From: Vitellaria paradoxa
Taxonomy: Eukaryota; Streptophyta; Magnoliopsida; Ericales; Sapotaceae
Reading direction: 5' to 3'
Length of the DNA: 64,000 bases
Assembly: GCA_019916065.1 (NCBI GenBank)
Contig: CM034233.1
Coordinates: 14,425,009 to 14,489,008 of the forward strand
The position numbers and the translations under genes are program-made. Positions 1-12,644 of this stretch are shown here, piece by piece (positions within the stretch are counted from its first letter, which is position 1; every line of letters begins with the position of its first letter). Under the pieces are notes generated by a model. It ran no database searches. It had not been told where the DNA came from and saw only the letters and a program-made list of their open reading frames with translations.

Positions 1-2
1 AT

Positions 3-1030
3 GATATCATTGTGACAAGCAACTAGTCTTAAGGTATTTCAAGCTTGATACAACACCTTCGATTGGATTTTGCTATGAAAGATCTTGGCCCTCTTTCCTT
101 CTTCTCAGGCATTCAAGCACATAGGACCTCTGTTGGTCTTCATCTGCACCAAGGAAAGTACATTACAAACTTGTTGCATTGTGTTAAAATGGTAGGAGCT
201 AAACCCGTTTCTACTCCTTGCACGTCAAACTGCAAGCTATTTAAGTTTGATGGTGATCTTTTGCCTAATCCCACTTAATATAGACATATTGTAGGGGCAT
301 TGCAATATTGCACCTTGACACGTCCTGACATCTCCTTTAGTGTCAACCAACTTTGTCAATTTCTAAATAGTCCCATTACAGTACATCTTATTGCTGCCAA
401 AAGAGTACTTAGATATCTTAAAGGCACATTGGGTCATGGCTTGTTTTATGCTTCTAGTTCTGTAAAGTTTCCTGGTTCTATACCACTGCATAGATATTGT
501 GATTCGGATTGGGGCAGGAAGTGGAGATGATAGAAGGTCCACAACTGGCTTTAATATATTTTTCGGTAGCTGCTTGATCTTTTAGTCTGCCAAGAAACAA
601 TCTGTTGTGTCAAGATCCAGTACAGAGACAGAATATCGCTCAATGGCCATTACCGCAACTGAAATTTATTGGCTTCGAATGCTGTTACGTGATCTTTAGA
701 TTATTCTTAATTCAGCTCCAATTCTATGGGTGGATAACATTGGTGCAATAGCATTATCATCTAATCCAGTGTTTCATGCAAAGACTAAAAACATTGAAGT
801 TGATTACCATTTTATTCGAGAGAGGATCATCAACAAAGACATGGTTGCTCGTTACATTTCCAAAACTAATCAAATAGCTGATGTGTTTACTAAAGGCTTA
901 ACAACAGTTAGGTTTATTCTCCTTCGTGACAATCTCATGGTTCAGCCACTGCCATTAAGCTTGAAAAGGGCTGTTAACCAATCAGTTACAACAGATAAGG
1001 AGAGTTCCTTATCTCCTACTAAAGCTCTAT
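3..1030 (+). pseudogene. copia pol remnant (RT C-terminus and RNase H)
   Basis: Translated in pieces, the region reads as copia RT and RNase H. A D-I-I-V-T-S-N string follows the DD of the catalytic motif, then come a KDLG-P-L-FF-GI motif (about 75-110) and TRPDI-F-VNQL (about 318-350). A CDSDW motif (about 499-513) is followed by a frameshift and then a T-T-G-F / S-A-K-K-Q-S-V-V-S-R-S-S-T-E-T-E-Y RNase H block (about 540-640). The segment 730-930 holds the conserved DN-GAIALS-NP-FH-KTKNIE-DYHFIRE and ADVFTK motifs. Stops occur at 24-26, 30-32 and 276-278 and inside the RNase H block. These motifs are diagnostic of Ty1/copia; no activity is possible. Confidence 0.9.
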
Positions 1031-1260
1031 GATGTGCTCTTGGATATCCACATTTTTCTCCCATTTTGATGCTAATTATTAGCTTTCTGCTAGTTAGTTC
1101 TGATTATGATGTCATTTGATATTTGTAATTCAAATTCCTTGATATATGGAATTCTCCCTGATATGTGGAGTTCATTTCTTGTAATATCCTCTATAAATAT
1201 CAATGACAATCACAGGGTTTGGTAATTCAAGCCAAATCATCATTCTCTTAATCTTCTTTT
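972..1260 (+). repeat. candidate 3' LTR of the copia fragment
   Basis: It starts TGTTAACC directly after a purine-rich tract. It holds a short hairpin (GATAAGGA and TCCTTATC, about 994-1013) and a TATA-like box near 1190. The partner LTR is outside the window, so the right end is not defined. Confidence 0.5.
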
Positions 1261-2300
1261 TGCCGAGTCCCTTGTCCTCTGTGCTGCCACCCCCTTCCCC
1301 CGCCGCCGCTGCTGCTTCTCTCGTACTCCGCGGAAGCCCCCTTCTTCCTTCCCCGCTGACCTATTTGCTCAACTCCCTAACTTAGCTATGTTCTCTCTGA
1401 TTTCTTTAGCTAAAATGCAACGCAGATTTAAAGAAAAAGAACCAAAGAATCGCCTGAAGGGGAAGTTATTAGCAACTAAATTGTCCCACAAATTCTTGTA
1501 GCACATTAACTGCAGTCGCCACAACAATTGCTTATTTTATTGTCCATGAATTCTCATTCCATTTCCTACTATGAAAAGTACCCAACTGATCATGAAGCAA
1601 ATAAATGCTTTAAGAAAGCATTTTTATGGACAGCCTTAAATCAAAAGCTTTGTTAATGTGTGGCAATAAAATTGTCCTAGTCGGAATTTGCTCTCCACGT
1701 CAATTGGAAGTCCAAAATAAGTCTCCCGATCACAAAGAAACAGGGGTTATGGCTGGAGAGTGGGTCCCTGATCAGAAAATCCTTCGACAGTCAAGTCAGC
1801 AAAGGCTTAAAAAATGTAATAAAGTAAATAGTGTTATAAGGTTGACAATAGATAGCGTACCTGAATTTTGGAGTTAAGTCTCCTATTTATGGTTGGATAG
1901 TACAATATAATATAATATGAGCAAATAAATAAATAAGTAAATTAATAATTTAATGGTAATCATTGCATGCTATATATATATATATTATAATGTGCCGTAA
2001 TCCTTACCTCTTTAAATGTCTTTCTCTTTCTATTTAATACTCCCATCCCTTATTTAATGCGCGTGGGCTAAATGAGCATCTGAACTGACCAGTTTCAGTC
2101 CCACAGATGCCCAAATGTCACTTCTGTCTGCTACTTGTAAGAAGGGAAACTAACTAAGTTATCCTTTAAATAAATGAGTTAGTTCATTTATGACTATTTT
2201 GTATTTATAGTTGGAACTTAACCCATTTGATTCATGAACAAAGTGGGTCCTTGCTTTAATCTCCTTTTAACCATCTCTGTCTCCCCGAGCGCCTATCATA
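1261..2300. other. intergenic, no gene recognised
   Basis: A short C-rich stretch (1265-1350) encodes only low-complexity Pro/Ala-rich peptides. A segment at 1389-1430 recurs, imperfectly and in the same orientation, at 3262-3305 (shared core TAGCTAAAATGCA-CGCAGATT). The rest is AT-rich DNA with a short TA run near 1973-1986. No domain could be supported in the small ORFs. Confidence 0.5.
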
Positions 2301-2438
2301 ATCGCTCGAGAAAGCGTCAAGTGTTGTGGGCTATCTTCATACCCAAATCGCTCGGGAAAACGTCACGTGTCGTGGGCTATCTTCATACCCCAATCGCTTG
2401 GGAAAACATCACGTGTCGTGAGCTATCTTCGTACCAAA
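2301..2438. repeat. 46-bp minisatellite, three copies
   Basis: Three head-to-tail copies of a 46-bp unit lie at 2301-2346, 2347-2392 and 2393-2438. Each begins ATCGCT(C/T)G(A/G)GAAA and carries GCTATCTTC(A/G)TACC. Copies 2 and 3 contain a palindromic CACGTG; in copy 1 the same place reads CAAGTG. The repeat is more GC-rich than its surroundings. Confidence 0.85.
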
Positions 2439-4885
2439 CAGTTAATATGCATGCCTTCCATTTTTCCGTTGTGGTTCAGTAGACAGGGTTGCTTGTGCAC
2501 GAGTTTTTGTGTCTATTAATGTTGGGTTCTTTTCAATCTGAAATATGAATTTCATTAAACACTCCCACCATCCATATACCTTCAACGAAGCCTACTCTCC
2601 ATGTTTAACAAATTGAACAGATACCAGAATTGATAACACAAGACTATTCCATGTAGGAGCTGTGCACAGACTAATTTAGTGCTGGTAAAGGAGAAAATTT
2701 GGTTTGACAGGATGCTTGATGTAGTTGTTTTTGATATTTGAATATTTTAATATTCTATGATACGCTACCATTGATATAATATTTCAGAAATTAAAGAGTT
2801 GTGCGTTCTTTTTTTTTTTTTTTTTTTTAATTTGCGATATACACAAAACTAGCATCATCTCCTTGCACCATCTAGTATATCACGAAACTGAATTCATCTC
2901 CTCACACTACCAAAACTAAATTCATCTCCTCACACTACCATCTCCTCGCACCATCACCTTCCCCTGTTTTTCACCTAGTCTCCTTTTTTTTTTTTTTTTA
3001 AGTTCATAGTCTGAGGCTCTTCAACCAGTAGTTGATCAGAAAATTTGGATATCGTATTTTACATTTATGTACCTGACACAATCCCAAAACTAATATATGA
3101 TGGATTTTGAGTTTATCATCTTTTTCTCCATGCTTTTTGTTGTTCATTGTTCAGTCACCGTGGGGCCACTGTCGAGGAGAATGGCCAATCTGTTTTACTC
3201 TGCTGTCACCAGTCCATGAACACGATGCCAAGGAAATCAAAGAGAACATAGCCAAGTCAGGTTTTACTCTCTAATTTCTATAGCTAAAATGCAGCGCAGA
3301 TTGAAATTCATTCTTAGGAGAAACTTTGTCAAGGACTTGCTCTCAACAGGGCGCAATATGGTTTTTTGGGTGTATGATTATTTTTTGCTTGTTGGGTTAG
3401 CTGCAAGATTTCATAATCTTATTCTCTTCAACTCGAACTGACATAGACATAGGACAGGGCTAGGCATAAGGTACAATTGCCAGCAAACTTAAATAGTTTT
3501 GGTTAACAAGCAGTCAAAAATTATTTTAACCGATCAGGCCCTTAGTATTGCGCCTGTTGAAAAATATGCTTAAAATTTACCCAAGAAAAAAGAAAATCAA
3601 TTTTCATAGTATTAAATATATATATGTATATATATTATTGTCTATATTTTTAGTTTGAGTGTGTAATGTTTTTTAATTTAAATATGAATAACATGGTGAA
3701 AACTTGCCAAACAAAAAAAAGAAAAATAATCCATTTTAGTAGTTTAAAATAAATTTATATTTATTGTGTTTATTTTTTATCATGGGTGTGTAGTGTTATT
3801 TTTTTTCTTTTTTTAAATCTAAACACAAATAATATCCATAGCTCATTAATTGTTCATTTATAATCGATTAATAAGGTTCATAAATATAATTGATTAGTTA
3901 AATTTGTTTATAAGATTTTAATGATTTAACTTTTGTTATTAATAATAATGAGTAGTTATAAGTCGGTGTTTTGTTAAGTAAGACAAAATTTTTTGGTTTG
4001 TTTATTAAATTACATACTTATTTGTTAACAAACCTTGTTAGAATATTCTAAATTTTCAAAAATTATTCACCCGACTTTCAAGAAACAATATAGAAGTTTC
4101 GATGGGACCGTACAATGGTTACTAGACCTAAATATAGGCTCCCAAGAGGTACAAAAGATTAAAAACGGAAAAATATATATTATATAATCATATCAAATCA
4201 TATAATTAACATAAATTAGCTAGCAACTATATTTACAAAATATTCTAATATTCTAATCTAATATAAAATATTCTAATAAATCTAAAAAAAAACAAGATAT
4301 CAACACTATATTCTAATCTAATATAAAATATTTATACTTGTTTAAAGCATGAGTTCGCTCGTACTGCAAAAAATAATTTAAAAAAAAAAAAGTAAAGACT
4401 TTGTTTACTTCCTCCTGCAAATTGCTCGTCTAAGAACTACAATAGACATGCACAAGTTTTTTTTTTTTTTTTTTTTTTTTGGGGTCATGGAACCGAAGAC
4501 TAGTTGTTGGGCTTTGACAAATACATCCCGTTGTATATTTGTGAACCCGACCCACCCAGCTCTCTCTCCAATTTTTGAATTCAAATTCTGGGCCAACGCC
4601 AGTGTCGCGTGCCAACCAATCCAACCATTATTAAACAAGGCAGTGAAGTGCCATAGATAATTAACCCTAAAATTTGTTAATCGCTACTCTGGACTAGTTA
4701 ATCAGCCTATTAACTAATCAATCCATCACTAATTTATAAGTTCCCATAAAAAGTAGGTCCAGAATCAAGCAAAGGCGGATGATAAGTTCTAAGCAAACAA
4801 GCTAAAACAGCCACCCAAAGTCAATAAATCAAGCTTCTAGAAACTTGTCCTCTTGTCCAAATTGATCACGATGTAGCTTGAACAT
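2439..4885. other. intergenic, AT-rich, no gene recognised
   Basis: Contains poly-T tracts (2810-2828, 2986-2999, 4459-4480), a short TA microsatellite near 3619-3635 and many homopolymer-bordered ORFs without recognisable domains. A more balanced patch at 3160-3300 looks slightly gene-like but gives no convincing product. Nothing else was seen. Confidence 0.5.
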
Positions 4886-5126
4886 CTCCCTGACATCTCT
4901 TCTATGAGTGGCAACTAACGCATCTGAACCGTTCATCGATGTGGGTCCACTGGGACACACCCACGCCTTATGGGATTGAGAAGGCGTCCCGGTGCACCGG
5001 AACATAATCCAACGAAAAACGTGGGCCGGTGGATTCTTTCTAAAAATTCTAACGGTTGCCATTTAAATTTAATTTTTTTTCTTTTCGTTTTGCACTTTCC
5101 CTCGTTATCCCCCCCTCCGTCCCCTA

Positions 5127-5131
<5 letters not shown>

Positions 5132-5176
<45 letters not shown>
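5132..5176. repeat. (TC)n microsatellite
   Basis: About 22 uninterrupted CT/TC dinucleotides inside the left arm of the inverted-repeat complex; the right arm lacks them. Confidence 0.95.
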
Positions 5177-5181
<5 letters not shown>

Positions 5182-5756
5182 AGCATCGTTAACATGTAAA
5201 AATATTTTTTTAAATCATAATTTTTTATTAATATAAATTTAATCCCTTAAATAAAAATAATAAAAAATAATAGATTAATAACTAAAAATAAAAAAAATAT
5301 ATAATAAATTTGTCACTCGAATAGCATATAAATAAATTTTATTTTATTTTCTTATAAAAAATACTTTTTTTAGGAGACTCTTATAATCCAGTGCACACAC
5401 TAATTCTATCTTGATTATTAATAGAACAAAAATTATTCTGAATTAAAAAAATTAAATATAAGAGTCCACGTAAAATATAAGGGGATGATTTTTTCTTTTT
5501 TTGTGTTTAAAAATCACCAAAATAAAAAAATTTGAACACAAAAAATTTTCTAAATAGGAGTCCACATAAAATAAAATTTATTTGTACACAATTCTTTTGA
5601 TGAGAGATAAATTTACTATACATTTTTTTTATCTTTAGTTGCTAATACATTATTTTTTATTATTTTTATTTTTCCAAAAAATTCAAATTTATATTAACAA
5701 AAGTTATAATTTAAAAAAAATAATTTTAAGTATTAACAAAATCCAATGTGAAAGAC

Positions 5757-5930
5757 AGAGGGGTTGTTTGGAGTAAGAAAAAATGAGATAAATTGAGATA
5801 AATTGTGGTTTGGGAAGAATTCGTAATGCGTGCAGTGAGAAAAAAAAATTGATGTGATATAAAATTAACAGAGATTTATAGAGATTTTTTGAGATTTTCA
5901 GCAAAATATATCAAACCAAACGGGCCCAGA
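5757..5930. mobile_element. MITE, family with GGG...GTTTGG termini
   Basis: The ends are imperfect inverted repeats: GGGGTTGTTTGGAGT at the left, and the complement of GGGCCCGTTTGGTTTGAT at the right. The interior carries GTGCAGTGAG and a TTGATGTGATATAAA-TTAACAGAGATTTATAGAG block that recurs near 38610-38660, showing a dispersed family. It has no coding capacity. CAGAG occurs on both sides and may be part of a target duplication. The termini resemble hAT-type MITEs, but the superfamily is not certain. Confidence 0.65.
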
Positions 5931-6190
5931 GAAGATAATAAAAGAGAGTGGAAAACAAAATAATAATAATAATAATAACCTAAACTTAAATAGCAATCGT
6001 TAAAATTTTTCCAAAGAAATCCAACTGCCCACACTTTCCAATTGGATTATACTCCGGTGCACTGGGCACCGAACACCCCTTAATCCGCTTTTCTCTGATG
6101 CAACCCGACTGACATCTCTTCTATGAGTTGCAACTAACGCCACTGAAGTGTTCATCGACGTGGGGTCCGCTGGGGGCCCACCCACACATA

Positions 6191-9100
6191 ATCATAGGCC
6201 CAGATGCACCAGCCCTCTTATTTTTCCCCCCCGCCCTCTTATATTTCAGGTGAAAGAGAGGAAAAAAAACTGGCAAAAGCTTGTTGCATTAATAGAGAAT
6301 AATACAAAAATTATGCACCATTCACATGGCTGGTTTTGGAACAGTCCGCGTAAACAATCAGGGTCCGCGAATACTGTCCCTACTAGAGGGTGGTGCTGCC
6401 CCCGGATCATGTGTATCATAGCTGTTGGCTTTGGCTTGGTAAAATATAAAGGCTTTAAAAAAAATAAATAAAATAGACGAAGAGAAAGGGCCAAGAAAGG
6501 TCTCACCGCTGTGGATGAGTTTAGTCATTTCTCTGCTGGAATTATCCTCCGTTGGTGCTTCTGCTAAATCCAGTTGACTCCGAAAGGATATAATAATGCG
6601 AACTTGATGACAATGCAGACCCAAGTGGATTAGACCCCCACAGTTCCACCGCCATAGGGCCCTAACTAGTGAAGTGACTCAAATATTCTCCAATAAAGCT
6701 ATACTATTGCACTTTTTAACGGTACCAATTACCGCTCACATTTTCACCGTTAATTCTCAAATAAGAAATAATATCTTATGGTTGTAATAATTTTAAACGA
6801 AATACACCAGTTATTACCAATAGTCACTAATAAAAAATAGGTGAGTAATGACTAGTGCGAGACAAAAGAGGAGCAAGAGTAGAATTTTTGATTAACCATT
6901 AGGGTACCTTTCTGATTTTACAGACATTATATGACACTACGACTCAAATGCAACCCCACCAATCCAGTTCGTGATTGTCTTAAACTCTTACGAGCATCAT
7001 AGATGCGGTAAAACGCCTCTCCTCTTCATTTTAACACATGGAGGACCAAAAATTGAAGACATCAAATACTCTAAATTAAAGTAATACCGTAGAGTTGTTA
7101 CAGGGCTACTGCAGCTCCAAGCCTTCATATTTGATTCTTCCTCCCGCTGTCTATCTCCCCCCTCACTTGCAGCTCACCATATTATCCCCTCTACTCCCCT
7201 CCCCTCTTCCTTTCTCCCTTCACCAATAACCCACATTTTTTTTTACTTTATATATACGTCTAATAAAGAAATAATATTTTTTTATTATACTTTAGAAAAT
7301 TCATTTGGAGAAACTAGTACAGATGACCTAACAAAAAAAACACACGGTTCAATAAAAAGTATTCTAGGGTTCCTCTGTCATCCTAAACTATGTTATATGA
7401 CTCTTCTAAATATATAATTTTTTTTTTAATGGTGAAAATCTAAATATATAATATACCTATGTTAGATACTTAATATTAGACAAGAACACTTGAATAAAGG
7501 TATAAGATATCATATTATCTTATAAAATAAAACAATTATATTAAATATTTAAATATTTTCCCATATCCCATATCCTTAAATAGGAAAATTGATATATCCA
7601 ATTCTTAAACACATACCTATACATAAAACTCTTACCCGAGTTCATTTAACCTAGTTCCTAAAGGAAGCTGAAAAACACCCACAAGGAATGTTTTCAATCT
7701 AAGTATACAAGTCTTTTTTTTTTCAATTAAAAAAAAAAAAAAAAAAGCCAGAGGCACCCTTTAATCTCACTGGAATCAACTATTGGGATCATCAAATTGA
7801 ACTAGATGAAATAAATGAGGCCTGAACAAGGATTTGGGTCTGGAAATTGAGATCAGAACTTGTTATCATTTTCTAATTGGATATGGATTGTCAAAGAAAC
7901 AAGTTTGCCTACGAAGAACGTGGATGGACAATGGTCATTGTCGAATTTGGTGCACTGTCTAAACCATTTACATGATTTACACCATACAATCTTGAGGGGT
8001 CAAACCATCACGACTTGGCGTCCACAATGCCTAGCAGAAAAATCAGTGGCGCACCTTATGCGGAACTGTGGAGAATCGCTCACCGTTACTAATCAATAAA
8101 CATCATTGCCATTACTTGAATCAAGTCACTTTAAATCAAAATGAACAGAGAATGTTTGCCTCCATCTGTATGACTGCTTTCGATGAAAATTTAAGTGCCT
8201 GCTTCCATATCATTTGATCATGATATATACAGAGAGATGCAGATAGTATAACCCCAACAACTTCTAAGTTGAGATGGCATGCGTCAATCACTATCTGACA
8301 AACTGGCTAGTCCATCTGCCAATATCCTAATCCTTGGAGAAAAAGCATCTCGCATCAAAAAGCATATATAGTTACATAACATGATATGAATATATTACCT
8401 TCACGATTTTCAAAAAATACAGGCATAAAATGATAGGGACTTAGTAAAAATATATTTATTTATTTATTTTTAACGTGATAAGGACCATCATAGACACTTC
8501 TACTACAAATATTGTCGAGGACGCAATATGAATTGGATAGATTATTGGATTTACATTACTTGATTGTAAGGATTTTATTTGATTGCAGAGATCTTATTTG
8601 ATTTGATTTTCTCAGGCTTAGTCACCCTTCAAAATTGGTGCCACATCTGTATTTGACATGTATTGAATACAAATATCTTTTTGAAACTTCAAGATATGTG
8701 TCGGACACGTTAAACAGCGTGTCCTATTATTTTATCAGTTTCCCTTTAATTATACAATTAAGATAAATCAAGATTTGAATAGTTGAAACCTTTAAAATTA
8801 TAAAATCTTATATCTTATATTTTATTATATTTTGTATATAGAAATAGTTTTATTATGAATATATCCATATATATAACTAACAAAAATATTTAAAATTTAT
8901 ATTTTTTGTCATATCTCTGCTGTGCCCGTATCCTTATCCATACTTCTTAACTTAGTCTATGCATAAAGGTTAGGATTGTAAAAGACTTGGAACAGTTTTG
9001 AATGAATGAATTGATTATTTCAGTTCAGCATTATAACTGTAGTTTTCTTTGGTTTTTCATTTCCTTGCCTTCTTGTGCCACATCATTATGCCTTTTTATT

Positions 9101-9891
9101 AATATTATGTTCAAACACAATAAAAATAATGTAATATAATACTAATTAAAACTAAAAACCATTTCATAACTTAAAAGTTACCCAAAAAAAAAGTCATATA
9201 ATAATTACATTCTATAAAAAATAATAATAAATTATACTCCATGGCTTAAAAATTAACCAAAAATTTATTAAAATAATAATCTTTTTAAGGCAAGTTCAAC
9301 ATGTGTCCAGAAGAAACTTATGACTTGTCTAAAACTAATACAATGATAAGTTCAAGTTGTGACCAAAAAAAAAAATTAACATGACAAAAGATGAGTCTAA
9401 CACATGTTCAAGGCATGCCGCCACATGTCTCAGTCACGCCGCCACATGTTTTAGTCACTCGTGAGTCCGACTAATATACAACATTTTTTATGGTAAGTCC
9501 TTGTTTTCTATGCACTAAATATTGTCCTCGTAATTCTTTTTTTTTTTTTTGGGAGCAAAAGGATATAATTTAAGAATTGCCAACCTACCCACCAATTGAA
9601 TAATGAGAATCTAAAACAAAAAATTGAAAATTTGGAAACTACTTATCATTTTAGCGTGTTTGCCAACATAAACTCCACTCCATTAATCGAAATTAGGTAA
9701 AGCCTTAACTAATTCGATATCCAAACTCCAAAGCATGACATGCATAATTCTAATCAGGCATTACATATTCTGAAACATTCTATAAAAAATTATGGATGAA
9801 TTTGGGAATTAGAATCACTCTCAAGGTAATTTCTTAGAACATTTAACCTTTAAGATAACACTTATTGTGGTGCTGTATTGTTATTAAATAC
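6191..9891. other. intergenic, no gene recognised
   Basis: AT-rich DNA with poly-A/T tracts (7423-7432, 7731-7746, 9537-9551). A more balanced stretch at 6240-6660 and another at 7780-8100 contain short ORFs, but no domain or splice structure was found. A 20-bp sequence (GCCGCCACATGT...AGTCAC) is present twice in tandem at about 9418-9458. The stretch near 8690 with GTGTCGGACACG resembles motifs common in plant intergenic repeats. Nothing else was recognised. Confidence 0.5.
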
Positions 9892-9981
9892 AGAGCCCTA
9901 TAATTAAATGTTTCAAGTGGAAGGAAGAGTTGCACTAGAGCCCTATTATTAAATGTTCCAAGCGGGAGGAAGGGTTGCACT
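9892..9981. repeat. 45-bp tandem duplication
   Basis: Copies at 9892-9936 and 9937-9981, both starting AGAGCCCTAT and ending GTTGCACT, differ at only a few bases. Confidence 0.9.
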
Positions 9982-10211
9982 TGTAGAATTCAATGAGAGT
10001 AAAGAAAGCTTAGAGATCAATTTATATATCTATATATATACGCACCTTTTAGATGTCTCTTGTTGACTGTCCCCCTCATTTAATGGCAGGATGTTTTCAT
10101 CATGTTGTACTCTTGTTCATCGTCCTCTTCTGGAAAAACAGGATGACAGACACATGCAGTGGCCCCAGTAGCCTTCCACCGCCCACCTGCCATCAATCTA
10201 TTTCCTGCCAA

Positions 10212-10423
10212 TTGTTAAGTCGGCAATTTAGAAGAGAGTCTTGGCGCAACGGTAAGAGTTGCCACCGTGTGACCTAAAGTCACGGGTTCAAGTCGTGGAA
10301 ACAGTCTCTTACAAATGCAAGATAAGACTGTGTACAGTAGACCCTTGTGGTCCGACCCTTCCCCGGACCCCGCGTAAGGCGGGAGATTCGTGCACCAGGC
10401 TACCCTTTTTGTTAAGTCGGCAA
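10212..10423 (+). mobile_element. Au-type SINE with 15-bp target-site duplication
   Basis: A tRNA-derived head with box A (TTGGCGCAACGGTAAG, from about 10241) and box B (GGGTTCAAGTC, about 10285) is followed by the family body with CCCTTGTGGTCCGACCCTTC and CCCCGGACCCCGCG, ending in a short T tract. A perfect 15-bp direct repeat, TTGTTAAGTCGGCAA, flanks it at 10212-10226 and 10409-10423. The element itself is about 10227-10408. The full-length body and intact duplication indicate a fairly young insertion. This matches the Au SINE family of angiosperms. Confidence 0.92.
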
Positions 10424-10734
10424 CTTGCATGCAACAACTTAATTCCCCAGCAGGGAAGTTCAAGGATTTTGAAAGAAGTTTATTATTACATAAATCTAGC
10501 ATTTTAAACAATGATGCTAAAAAAGTTCTCGCAGTTTCCATCATAGTATATGTTCCGAAGCTCATTTTGCCTATAATAGTATTGTGGTATGGCCATGTAA
10601 AACAAATACAAAAATGAAGGCTAGGAAACCACTACCACCATATATTAATGCAATAAAAAACTATCTTGTTATCTATATCTCTTGCCTTAATATTTTACTT
10701 TCAGTGGTTCAAACTCTAGAAACAACCTCACTGC

Positions 10735-10815
10735 AAGTAAAGGTAAAAGGTAAGATTGTATACATCTGACCCTTGCTAGACCCCACAACGCCGAATCATC
10801 ATGCACTGGATTGCC
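10735..10815 (+). mobile_element. 3' fragment of a related SINE
   Basis: The segment reads AAGATTGTATACATCTGACC...GCTAGACCCCAC...ATGCACTGG, matching the 3' body of Au/TS-like SINEs (GTGTACA, ACCCT, GACCCC, TGCACTGG). No tRNA head precedes it, so it is truncated or too diverged to see. Confidence 0.55.
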
Positions 10816-12644
10816 ATCTTCTTTTATTTTCAGACACAGGAAATACATTTCAACTGGTTTGTATTACTCAAATTTCCCTAGTAATGCTGTTTCATTTCAC
10901 CAGGAAAATGAAAGCGAAATGTTTTTTTTTTTTTCCTCCGGAGATCCGAAGTCTAATAAATCTTCGCTTGCGTTTAGGCCATCAAGCAATCAGGCAGTGT
11001 GCCAAGACCAACAAAGAGTAGTTTGTCTTAAAATACTCTTCGGAGGTTCAATGGATAACAAGAGAGATGATGAAATTTTAACACGCTTTAGGTTCACATT
11101 CATCATTTTCATAGAAAGCATATATCTTTCTTCTATTCAAATAAAATAGCTTATAAACCTTAATTAACTACTATGTTGCCTTTGCTGCTATTGTGTACAT
11201 TGTTATCCACACTTGTAAATATGCGTGTTCTAATCAATAAATGGCCATCTTAGTAGTGTCTCTACACTTAAACCATTTCTCTTTCCTCAGTCACTCTTGT
11301 ACATAAAGATGTTTGTGGGTTGTACCATTTCCTTAAAAAGCCAACATATCCATACCCAAAGGGGCCTCTTTTATTGGAAAAGCATATTTCTATTGAAAAC
11401 CAGTATGGTGTGAACAAGAACACAAACAGCAGGCAATGAAAGAAGACAACTCAATCAGGTGGCAAGATCACTGACCCTAATCAAAAAGGCACACAAAGCT
11501 GCTTAGTCACTAGTCCATTCAGATGGTTGTTATGTGGCAATATTGAACACTGATGATGATGTTTAATAGCATATTTTCACCATCAAAAAGCAACAAAACA
11601 AGGTCATTGGGATTGGGCTTCTACTTGCAGCTATTAACATAATGTAAGTAAGGCATCATAGTGTAAGTGTTCGGTTAAGATGTAAGGGTTGGTCAAACCT
11701 GCTAATCAAATCCAATGACAGGAATAACCTAAGCAAAACACGTGAATACTATGTTAACAAATAGCTACACCTGATAAATTTACTTTTTCATAGTTTGTCA
11801 GAAAAACAAAGACATCTGTTAGAAGAACTAACACAATTATAAAAGAGTATCAGGTAAAGATCCTCTCATCACCCCCTTAAAAAAAAAAAAAAAAAAACAA
11901 GGAAAAAGAAAACGAGAAAAGATTCCTTTCAGTTAGAACTACCCTCTGAGGTTGGACCCACCAAAAAGCACTTGGATTGAACTTTTAGGGTCCCTAATGG
12001 AAAAAGATCTTCTTCTTTGTCATATTACATTTGAATTCATTTGGATCCGACAAAATATTTTGTATGATTCCACTCTGTTCATGTAGAATGCGCTGATTGC
12101 TGACCAAACACATGGTAAAATAATTAGAAAGAAGAGAGTGGAAGTTCATTTGTAATGCCATGCAGAAATCCATGTGCATAAATGCGCTGAATTGGTTTCA
12201 AATTGCATAACCATAGGAAGGCATACATGAATCTTGAAATGCAAATCCACCAGTCCTTGAATATGTAAGACATATGATGAAGTAATGACTGCATGTGTTA
12301 ATAGGTACAGTGACCAAACCATTAACCATGTAGAAAAAAGATAGACCAGGAAACCAACCTCACATAAGAATTAATGCAAATGCACCGACAGAGTCTTCAG
12401 CTTGTGGGGTCCTAAGCCCACTCCCATTTGGCCACATGATTTGGTCTTGACACAAAATAGCCAACCGAAATCTTGTAACTTTCTCTATGTTTCTCTCTAC
12501 CTGCCTCAAACTCAGGTGCCTAGAGGCTTCCAGTACGTGTGAATCAAATTCTTCAAATAGTCAGACCTCACATTGTCAAAAGAACACCTTCTGTCACTTC
12601 TTACTGCCGAACTGAATTCAAGCTCTCCGAAGAAAGATCAAAAA
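10816..12644. other. intergenic, upstream region of LAZY1
   Basis: No other gene was recognised. Short ORFs lack domains. The last few hundred bases (about 12400-12644) are the likely LAZY1 promoter and 5' leader, but no unambiguous TATA box was assigned. Confidence 0.5.

Larger units (their letters stand above)
1..1260 (+). mobile_element. Ty1/copia retrotransposon, 3' part, decayed
   Basis: The window opens inside a copia polyprotein: the reverse transcriptase active-site region lies at its first bases, followed by the C-terminal RT domain, RNase H, a purine-rich tract (961-971) and an LTR-like sequence starting TGTTAACC at 972. The upstream half lies outside the window. Several in-frame stops and one frameshift show it is dead. 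The right boundary is uncertain; 1260 is an estimate placed after the TATA-like CTATAAATAT near 1190. Confidence 0.85.
4886..6190. repeat. inverted-repeat (foldback) complex flanked by direct repeats
   Basis: The left arm (about 4988-5325) and right arm (about 5600-6070) are imperfect inverted copies. Both carry, in opposite orientation, GTGCACCGGA followed by ATAATCCAA, then GTGGGC, then TTCTAACGGTTGCCATTTAA or its equivalent; they also share an AT-rich block (5205-5325 against 5600-5715). Outside the arms, a block beginning TGACATCTCTTCTATGAG occurs at about 4890 and 6109 in direct orientation. The left arm has gained a TC microsatellite and the right arm a MITE. This structure explains the similar short antisense ORFs at both ends, which are not genes. 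Confidence 0.75.

Noticed and set aside
6000..6185. Antisense ORFs at 4829-5062 and 6000-6185 as paralogous small genes
   Set aside because: Their similarity comes from the inverted/direct repeat complex; the shared frame is a by-product of repeat DNA.
10235..10310. tRNA gene
   Set aside because: The A and B boxes belong to a SINE head. There is no full cloverleaf, and the SINE body and target duplication follow.
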